Below, in pieces: positions 6,562 to 11,542 of a stretch of 11,542 nt of DNA (position 1 is its first letter; the number at the start of each line of letters is the position of its first letter). A program made the position numbers and the translations under genes. This DNA comes from Ilumatobacteraceae bacterium (lineage in GTDB: Bacteria; Actinomycetota; Acidimicrobiia; Acidimicrobiales; Ilumatobacteraceae). The stretch spans positions 1 to 11,542 of the forward strand of contig JALQWV010000191.1 in the NCBI GenBank assembly GCA_023263465.1, given 5' to 3'. A model generated the notes under the pieces. The model did no database searches, was not told the DNA's origin, and saw nothing but the letters and a program-made list of their open reading frames with translations.

Positions 6562-8449
6562 ACCGAATCGCGATCTTGACGTCGTTGATCTTCTACAGGC
6601 AGTAGTCGACACGCTGCCAAATGTTGAGGCGCGATCTGGCCAAGTCGCGATGGCATCGGCTATCGCAGATGCCATCGAAAACAAGCGCCACTTGATCGTT
6701 CAAGCAGGGACGGGAACCGGGAAGACTCTCGGCTATTTAGTGCCCGCAGTCGCATCAGGAAAACGCGTTGTCGTTTCCACGTACACAAAAGCACTGCAGG
6801 ATCAACTTGCAAAGCACGACCTACCCGCTCTGTCATCGGCGCTATCGCCCATCATTGGTCGCGAAATCTCCTGGGCAGTATTGAAGGGACGGAATAACTA
6901 TCTTTGCGCTCAGCGCATCACCGAAATTCGCGAGCCAAAACAACACAAACTCGATATCGATGAACTCAGCCCTCAAGTGAGGTCCGATGTTGACAAACTT
7001 GTTGCTTGGTCTGAGACAACGACAACTGGAGATTCTGGCGACTTGTCCTGGTCGCCCCGAGATGCAGCCTGGCGACATGTGAGTATTGGAAGTGATGAAT
7101 GTCCTGGCGCAAGCCGCTGCCCGTCGGGTGACGCGTGTTTTAGCGAACGTGCACGAGATTTTGCATCAGTTGCTGACGTCATTATTGTCAACACACACAT
7201 TTACGGCTTAGACGTTGCCACTGAGGGTGCACTACTTCCCGAACATGACGTCGTTATTTTCGATGAGGCACACCAGCTTGAAGATGTCATGAGTGCTTCC
7301 GTCGGCACGGCCATTAGCCCTGGAAGCATTCAGCATGTAATCGGCGCACTGCGTTCAATCGTGCGCGACGATGCATTGACTGGATCACTTCAACAGCTTG
7401 CTTCCGAGTTTGGTAGTTGCATTGCAGGTGAAATTGATAAGCGTGTTCGGCTTCCACTGCCCGATGACATCCAAGATGTACTCGCTCGACTGCGACTCAA
7501 GATCGACGAAGCGGTAGCGGGTTTGAAAGCGATCTCGAGCAACGACGAGTCAGCAAAACAGCGGATTCTGAGAGCACAAACCTTGAGTTCGCGATTAATT
7601 GAAGTGATTGATGGTTGTCTCACGGCTGGTTCGCGAACCGTTGCTTTTGTTAGCGGCAGTAAGGATCGACCAGCGCTTGAACTTGCTCCGCTGCATGTAG
7701 GGCCATCGTTAAGCAAGGGTGTCTGGTCTAAGCGAACAGCAGTTCTTACCAGTGCCACCATTCCATTGGCCATGCCTGCACGTGTTGGTTTGAACGAAGA
7801 TGAAATTGATGCGATCGACGTAGGTAGTCCATTTGATTATGAAAATTCCTCATTGTTGTACTGCGCTAAGCACCTTCCACTGCCTAACGAATCGGGCAGA
7901 GATGAGGCTGTTCATAAAGAGTTGGAGAGGCTGATCAACGCAGCCCATGGCCGCACGTTGGCATTGTTCACGACTTATCGGGCGATGCATGCAGCCGCTG
8001 ATGAAATGTCACGCCGTCTTGAGTACAAAATCTGGCGCCAGGATGATCTGCCGAAGATGGCTCTCGTTGATGCTTTTGCAACCGAGGAGTCCTCATGCCT
8101 GTTCGCAACAGCAGGGTTCTTTCAAGGTGTTGATGTTCCCGGGCAAACTCTCAGCCTTGTGGTGATTGACAAGATCCCTTTCCCACGTCCTGACGATCCG
8201 TTGCTCAGTGCACGACGAGATGAGGTTGGGAAGACTTCATTTAGTGATATCGACATTCCACTTGCAGCCACTCAGCTAGCGCAGGCTGCAGGTCGATTGA
8301 TTCGGTCACGAAAAGATTCGGGGGTTGTTGCAATCCTTGACCCGCGTCTTGCCACCAAAGGTTACGGAAAAAAGATTGTCTCAACTTTGCCACCAATGAA
8401 ACGCACAATTGAGTTTTCCGATGTTGTGCAGTTCTTACAATCGATATAG
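6551..8449 (+). CDS. dinG: DinG/XPD-family ATP-dependent DNA helicase with Fe-S cluster
   Basis: This superfamily 2 helicase probably unwinds DNA 5'-3' in repair or replication-fork rescue. The 632-residue protein shows Walker A AGTGTGKT (52-59), motif Ia VSTYTKALQDQL (75-86), DEAH box FDEAH (237-241), LTSAT (399-403), FFQGVDVPGQTLSLVV (523-538) and motif VI QAAGRLIRSRKDSG (578-591). Four cysteines suited to a 4Fe-4S cluster lie between motifs Ia and II: Cys119, Cys184, Cys190 and Cys196. No N-terminal exonuclease domain is present, unlike the Gram-positive DinG variants that carry one. The ATG at 6551 sits inside the last codons of uppS in another frame and has no clear ribosome binding site, so it is probably coupled to uppS translation. 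The gene symbol is family-level. Confidence 0.9.
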   Translation: MPAKPNRDLDVVDLLQAVVDTLPNVEARSGQVAMASAIADAIENKRHLIVQAGTGTGKTLGYLVPAVASGKRVVVSTYTKALQDQLAKHDLPALSSALSPIIGREISWAVLKGRNNYLCAQRITEIREPKQHKLDIDELSPQVRSDVDKLVAWSETTTTGDSGDLSWSPRDAAWRHVSIGSDECPGASRCPSGDACFSERARDFASVADVIIVNTHIYGLDVATEGALLPEHDVVIFDEAHQLEDVMSASVGTAISPGSIQHVIGALRSIVRDDALTGSLQQLASEFGSCIAGEIDKRVRLPLPDDIQDVLARLRLKIDEAVAGLKAISSNDESAKQRILRAQTLSSRLIEVIDGCLTAGSRTVAFVSGSKDRPALELAPLHVGPSLSKGVWSKRTAVLTSATIPLAMPARVGLNEDEIDAIDVGSPFDYENSSLLYCAKHLPLPNESGRDEAVHKELERLINAAHGRTLALFTTYRAMHAAADEMSRRLEYKIWRQDDLPKMALVDAFATEESSCLFATAGFFQGVDVPGQTLSLVVIDKIPFPRPDDPLLSARRDEVGKTSFSDIDIPLAATQLAQAAGRLIRSRKDSGVVAILDPRLATKGYGKKIVSTLPPMKRTIEFSDVVQFLQSI

Positions 8450-8453
8450 CGAG

Positions 8454-9143
8454 TTAGCCCAGTAGTCGATAACCCATACCGCGAACCGTGACAATCATGG
8501 TTGGATCATCGGGCTGGGTTTCAATCTTCACTCGCAATCGACGCACATGTGCATCAACCAAGCGCGAATCGCCCAAATACTCGTACCCCCACACCCGTTC
8601 AAGCAATTGATCTCGCGACATCACCATTCCGGGATGATCTGCAAATTCAACCAACAATCGATATTCGGTTTTCGTCAATGAAATCTCTATTCCAGACTTC
8701 CTCACAACACTCAGGTTGCGATCAATTTCGACATCACCAATTTTGCTCAATGATTTTGCACTAGAAGCAGTGGGTTCAATGGCTTGAGTTCTGCGCAAAG
8801 CTGCTCGTATGCGTGCTGCCAATTCTTTTGGGACGACTGGCTTTGTCACATAGTCATCAGCACCAGCATCAAACCCATTAACTAAGTCTGATGTGTCGGT
8901 TTGAGCCGTCACCATGATGACTGGAGTGATGCTCGTTCGACGGATTGCTCTGCACACTTCGAAACCTGTGATATCGGGCAATCGAAGATCCAGCAAAACC
9001 AGATCTGGATCAATTTGCCCGAACATTTTGATACCAGTTTCTCCGTCACTGGCTTCGGCCACTTCATAACCTTCATCCTCAAGCACAAGTCGGAGAGCGG
9101 TTCGAATGGCTTCATCATCTTCAATGAAAAGCAAGGTAAACAT
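8454..9143 (-). CDS. OmpR/PhoB-family response regulator (MtrA-like)
   Basis: This 229-residue two-component regulator has a receiver domain at residues 1-120 and a winged-helix DNA-binding domain at about 135-228. The receiver has the acidic pocket Glu8-Asp9-Asp10, phospho-acceptor Asp52 in VLLDLRLPD, Thr79 and the Lys101 of VTKPVVPKEL. The effector domain shows LTKTEYRLLVEFADHPG (156-172), LLERVWGYEYLGDSRLVDAH and the terminal VRGMGYRLLG. The partner is most likely the divergent histidine kinase at 9313. The kinase-GerMN lipoprotein pair suggests an mtrA-mtrB-lpqB-like system, but this regulator is on the opposite strand, so orthology with MtrA is unproven. The frame is open to an ATG at 9212. 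I chose 9143 because FTLLFIEDDE is the normal family opening. The stop is 4 bases from the dinG stop, tail to tail. Confidence 0.9.
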   Translation of the reverse strand: MFTLLFIEDDEAIRTALRLVLEDEGYEVAEASDGETGIKMFGQIDPDLVLLDLRLPDITGFEVCRAIRRTSITPVIMVTAQTDTSDLVNGFDAGADDYVTKPVVPKELAARIRAALRRTQAIEPTASSAKSLSKIGDVEIDRNLSVVRKSGIEISLTKTEYRLLVEFADHPGMVMSRDQLLERVWGYEYLGDSRLVDAHVRRLRVKIETQPDDPTMIVTVRGMGYRLLG

Positions 9144-9162
9144 CGCTATGCAGTCTGCCCGA

Positions 9163-9191
9163 TGTGCGCAAATTGTTACAGAAAACGCACA
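9163..9191. repeat. 6-bp inverted repeat TGTGCG...CGCACA
   Basis: TGTGCG at 9163-9168 and CGCACA at 9186-9191 form perfect arms around 17 AT-rich bases that include GTTACA. It lies 20 bases upstream of the response regulator start, so it could be an operator for autoregulation. Arms this short can arise by chance. Confidence 0.35.
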
Positions 9192-9237
9192 CAAATCCTC
9201 TGCAAATGTCATATCGGGGAAGCAGAATTTGGCTATC

Positions 9238-9280
9238 GAACCGGCGGGTGTTCATGCTCCCCCTTGGGCCCCGCCGGTTC
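9238..9280. repeat. Perfect 11-bp GC-rich inverted repeat upstream of the histidine kinase
   Basis: GAACCGGCGGG at 9238-9248 and CCCGCCGGTTC at 9270-9280 are exact reverse complements with a 21-base loop. The loop itself contains CCC-TT-GGG. The right arm ends 32 bases before the histidine kinase ATG. No T-run follows directly on either strand, so it is not a standard intrinsic terminator. It could be an operator or a hairpin in the kinase mRNA leader. Confidence 0.7.
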
Positions 9281-9312
9281 CGGTCCTGCCCTTTTACTGC
9301 CATGCTGTACCC

Positions 9313-10728
9313 ATGGGTCTGATGCGCTTTCCTCGAAAGCTTGGGCTGAAGCACAGGATGGTGCTGTTTTTCGGACTTGCAGCAATGGCGGCAGCAATAG
9401 CGCTCAGCGTGGTTACCTATGCGAGTACACGCTCGTACCTGCTTGGTCAGCGTTCAGAAATTGCTCAGAGACAGGCTTTCAATAACGCGCAACTGATGCG
9501 CAATATCGTCGAGACAGACAGCGCAAATATCGCCGACCTTGTCACGCAAATACGAACCGAACAGAACGGTTACGCAGTTGTACAACTTGATGAACGTCCC
9601 GGAAGGACATCGCTCTTTTATGCACAAGAACCTCTTCGATTCACTCAATCCAACTTGCCTCCAGAGTTAGTTGAGCGAACCCTCAATGACCGAACGAGTA
9701 GGCAGCGATTTCAGTTTGAGAACAAACCGTACGAAGCAATAGGGGTAGCAGTTCCGTCTATCGGACTCCATTACTTTGAAGCGTTTCCTGTAACCGATGT
9801 TGAAAACACGCTTCGCACGATTCAATTGACGCTGTTTATTGGTGTTGTGCTGATCACACTCGCCGCAGGTGTTCTAGGCCTCACGATGAGTAGGACTGTT
9901 CTTCAACCGCTTACCAGAGTTGCCTTCGCTGCCAATCAAATTGCCACAGGCGGTCTCGATACCCGATTAGTTCAGGAGGATGATCCCGATCTGGATCGAC
10001 TTGTTGTTTCCTTTAATGAGATGGCGGATGCCGTGCAACAACGAATTGAGCGCGAGCAACGCTTTGCAAGCGATGTCAGCCACGAATTGCGATCACCAGT
10101 TACCGCGATGTCAGCGGCGGCGGATGTTCTAGTCTCGCGAAGATCTGAATTCTCTGAACGAAATCAACAAGCAATTGACATCATGCAAAAGCAAATTGAA
10201 CGCTTTGACAGAACGGTTCTTGATTTGTTGGAACTATCGCGTCTTGACGCTCAGGTTGCAGATCACGAGACCGAGAATGTTCGACTCAACGACCTCATCA
10301 GCCGAATCATGCATCGGTATGGCTTTGGTGAAGTTCCATTTATCAGCTCAGTGCAAGGCTCCGACGGTGAAACTCGAGCCGATGACGAAACGCGGCTTGA
10401 CAGACGACGCATTGAACGCATTTTGGTCAACCTGTTAGAGAATGCACGAGACCACGCCAGCGGAGCGACAAAAGTGACACTGAGCAACGATGGAAACACT
10501 TTCACGCTCGCGGTAGATGATGCGGGACCAGGAGTTTTAGCGAATGAGCGCGCTCACGTTTTTGACCGCTTTGCACGCGGGACCGGGTCTCGAAACAGCA
10601 AAGGAAGTGGACTCGGCTTGGCAATAGTAAAAGAACATGCTCGTGCACTTCACGGCAATGCTCATGTGGAGGAATCAAGCGATGGCGGATCTCGGTTTGT
10701 CGTCACCTTTGCAAGGACTGAAGGTTGA
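9313..10728 (+). CDS. Membrane sensor histidine kinase (MtrB-like)
   Basis: The 471-residue kinase has a basic N-terminus, a first membrane segment at about residues 16-37, an extracytoplasmic sensor region of about 130 residues that I do not recognise, and a second membrane segment at about 171-193. A HAMP domain follows at about 194-247. The dimerisation/phosphoacceptor H-box is FASDVSHELRSPVTAM with His257. The ATPase domain has the N-box NLLENARDHA (373-382), G1 DDAGPGV (402-408), F-box VFDRFARG and G2 GSGLGLAIVKEH (431-442). All catalytic elements are intact. The frame stays open to 9106, but the upstream part runs through the intergenic repeats and overlaps the regulator, so I place the start at the ATG at 9313 (or 9322). 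The GerMN lipoprotein follows two bases after the stop, as lpqB follows mtrB in other Actinobacteria. Confidence 0.9.
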   Translation: MGLMRFPRKLGLKHRMVLFFGLAAMAAAIALSVVTYASTRSYLLGQRSEIAQRQAFNNAQLMRNIVETDSANIADLVTQIRTEQNGYAVVQLDERPGRTSLFYAQEPLRFTQSNLPPELVERTLNDRTSRQRFQFENKPYEAIGVAVPSIGLHYFEAFPVTDVENTLRTIQLTLFIGVVLITLAAGVLGLTMSRTVLQPLTRVAFAANQIATGGLDTRLVQEDDPDLDRLVVSFNEMADAVQQRIEREQRFASDVSHELRSPVTAMSAAADVLVSRRSEFSERNQQAIDIMQKQIERFDRTVLDLLELSRLDAQVADHETENVRLNDLISRIMHRYGFGEVPFISSVQGSDGETRADDETRLDRRRIERILVNLLENARDHASGATKVTLSNDGNTFTLAVDDAGPGVLANERAHVFDRFARGTGSRNSKGSGLGLAIVKEHARALHGNAHVEESSDGGSRFVVTFARTEG

Positions 10729-10730
10729 CC

Positions 10731-11339
10731 ATGATTACGCGCTGGAGCCCTTACCGATTTATTGCTCTGAGTGTCGTACTGACATCATGTGCTGTTCCTC
10801 GTTCTGGCGCTGTTGATGAGATCAACTCGAATGACATCCCTTTTGGACTCAATGCCCCAGAGACATCGGCACCGATACCACCTACAACGGTGGTTCTAAC
10901 CTCCCCGTTGACTGGATCTACTTTCGAGCAAGCAGACCTCTATTTTGTTGACGGCTCTTCGCTCGAGCGAGTACGACTAGAGATTCCATCTCCAACTGAC
11001 CTGCAGGGTGTTTTTACGGCACTCGTTGCCGGATTGCCAGATCCTGCACACACCAAAGTAAAAACACTCTTACCAGTTGATTTTGTTGCGGTAATCGAAG
11101 TTGAGGGAGGAGTCGCGAACGTTAATGCAAATCGCGTGTACCTAGATTCAATTAAGCCAAACGAGCAACGACTGGCGATTGCGCAAATTGTTCTCACGCT
11201 GACAAGCCAACCAGGTATTGGTCAAGTCACTTTCAGCGTTGGGGGCAAGGCAATTGGGGTGCCGCGAGGTCGTGGCGACATTGCTGGGGCAGGCACCCCG
11301 GTCACCTTTGACGACTACAAAATGTTGATAGCGAAATAA
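10731..11339 (+). CDS. GerMN-domain lipoprotein (short LpqB-like)
   Basis: The 202-residue protein is a predicted secreted lipoprotein: positive N-terminus, hydrophobic core FIALSVVL and a lipobox LTSC with Cys20. A Pro/Thr-rich linker (about 36-56) precedes a GerMN-type domain. That domain has ADLYFVDGSSLERVRLEIP, a VFTALVAGLPDP helix, LLPVDFVAVIEVEGGVANVN, LAIAQIVLTLTSQPGIGQVTFSVGG and a terminal TFDDYKML. Actinobacterial LpqB, encoded after mtrAB, has GerMN plus a C-terminal beta-propeller and modulates the MtrB kinase. Here there is no propeller, so the name LpqB is not applied. The position after the kinase suggests a sensor accessory. AAGG lies 6 bases before the ATG at 10731. A TTG at 10725 overlapping the kinase stop is an alternative start. 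Confidence 0.83.
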   Translation: MITRWSPYRFIALSVVLTSCAVPRSGAVDEINSNDIPFGLNAPETSAPIPPTTVVLTSPLTGSTFEQADLYFVDGSSLERVRLEIPSPTDLQGVFTALVAGLPDPAHTKVKTLLPVDFVAVIEVEGGVANVNANRVYLDSIKPNEQRLAIAQIVLTLTSQPGIGQVTFSVGGKAIGVPRGRGDIAGAGTPVTFDDYKMLIAK

Positions 11340-11542
11340 CTAGTAGCCCATTCGCTCAACGCGATCTGGTCGTTGCTGCCAATTTTTGTCAACGACAACA
11401 GCAAGCTCCAAATATGTGCCTTTGGGTAATTGCTTACGAACAGCAGTTCCCACCGCTTTCAACAACAGCCCACCCTTACCAATGACCATTCCCTTTTGAC
11501 TTTCGCGCTCTACGACAATTTCGCAACGGACTTTGTTGTCCT
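11340..11542 (-). CDS. era: GTPase Era, C-terminal KH domain (cut by window edge)
   Basis: The last 67 codons read leftward to a TAG at 11340-11342. They contain the KH-domain core of Era: CEIVVERESQKGMVIGKGG with the GxxG RNA-binding loop, then a helix LLLKAVGTAVRKQLPKG, and the terminal LELAVVVDKNWQQRPDRVER followed by MGY. Era binds the 3' end of 16S rRNA and acts in 30S subunit maturation. The GTPase domain lies beyond the right edge. The stop codon abuts the stop of the lipoprotein gene with no intervening base. Linkage to recO and uppS is common in Actinobacteria. Here about 6 kb of other genes separate them. Confidence 0.93.
   Translation of the reverse strand, partial: DNKVRCEIVVERESQKGMVIGKGGLLLKAVGTAVRKQLPKGTYLELAVVVDKNWQQRPDRVERMGY

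Larger units (their letters stand above)
9144..9312 (+). promoter_or_regulatory. Divergent intergenic region between response regulator and histidine kinase
   Basis: These 169 bases separate the two divergent start codons and must hold the promoters for both transcription units unless the starts lie elsewhere. I find no convincing -35/-10 pair on either strand. The region contains two inverted repeats (9163-9191 and 9238-9280) and a GTTACA hexamer at 9175-9180, which resembles half of the GTAAC-type repeats described for MtrA. No Shine-Dalgarno sequence is evident before either start. Confidence 0.5.

Noticed and set aside
7390..7773. A 127-codon minus-strand open frame inside dinG.
   Set aside because: It is antisense to conserved helicase sequence and has no family-like motifs.
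9144..9212. N-terminal extension of the response regulator by 23 residues.
   Set aside because: Receiver domains begin within a few residues of the first strand; the ATG at 9143 gives FTLLFIEDDE directly.
9238..9294. Intrinsic terminator formed by the 11-bp inverted repeat and the TTTT at 9291-9294.
   Set aside because: The T-run is short and 10 bases away from the stem, and there is no gene upstream on the plus strand whose transcript would need ending here.
9106..9312. Upstream extension of the histidine kinase frame by 69 residues.
   Set aside because: It overlaps the regulator gene and runs through the intergenic repeats. The translation has no recognisable domain and places a Pro-rich stretch before the first membrane segment.
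1..11542. CRISPR arrays, insertion sequences, tRNA or rRNA genes, phage or defence modules.
   Set aside because: I saw no regularly spaced repeats, transposase motifs, cloverleaf-like segments or defence-type proteins; nearly all bases are accounted for by housekeeping and signalling genes.

Overview
The window reads as a compact, moderate-GC bacterial chromosome segment, most likely actinobacterial. The signs are an alpha2-type glycyl-tRNA synthetase, the linkage of era, recO, uppS and glyS that is familiar from mycobacteria, and a histidine kinase followed by a GerMN-domain lipoprotein, as in mtrB-lpqB. The lack of extreme GC and the very tight packing fit an aquatic lineage such as Acidimicrobiia, but this placement is inference with low confidence.

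Layout. Positions 1-5873 are a single leftward run of eight genes with gaps of at most about 34 bases. Read in the direction of transcription they are a non-catalytic cis-prenyltransferase homologue, recO, glyS, a small ABM-domain protein, trpC, trpF, trpB and trpA (cut by the left edge). The trp genes give the last steps of tryptophan synthesis, from phosphoribosylanthranilate onward. Positions 5872-8449 run rightward: a catalytic undecaprenyl-diphosphate-synthase-type cis-prenyltransferase (uppS), then an overlapping DinG/XPD-like Fe-S helicase. A leftward OmpR-family response regulator (8454-9143) converges on the helicase. It diverges, across a 169-base regulatory gap, from a rightward sensor histidine kinase (9313-10728) and a GerMN lipoprotein (10731-11339). 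The lipoprotein converges with zero spacing on the C-terminal end of era (11340-11542), which is cut by the right edge. Only the 169-base gap is a sizeable non-coding stretch. It holds one perfect 11-bp inverted repeat and one 6-bp inverted repeat.

Most interesting point. Two cis-prenyltransferase homologues sit head to head and share the bases of their start codons (CATG). The rightward one has all the catalytic motifs, but it ends before the C-terminal RxG motif and has Lys where family members normally have a conserved Glu. The leftward one has lost the catalytic Asp and nearly all substrate-binding motifs, yet it keeps both that Glu and the C-terminal RRFGG. This complementary loss is the pattern known from eukaryotic heteromeric cis-prenyltransferases (DHDDS/NgBR, Rer2/Nus1). 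The pair is therefore a candidate bacterial heteromeric undecaprenyl diphosphate synthase. The assignment rests on motif reading by eye, with family comparisons recalled from memory.
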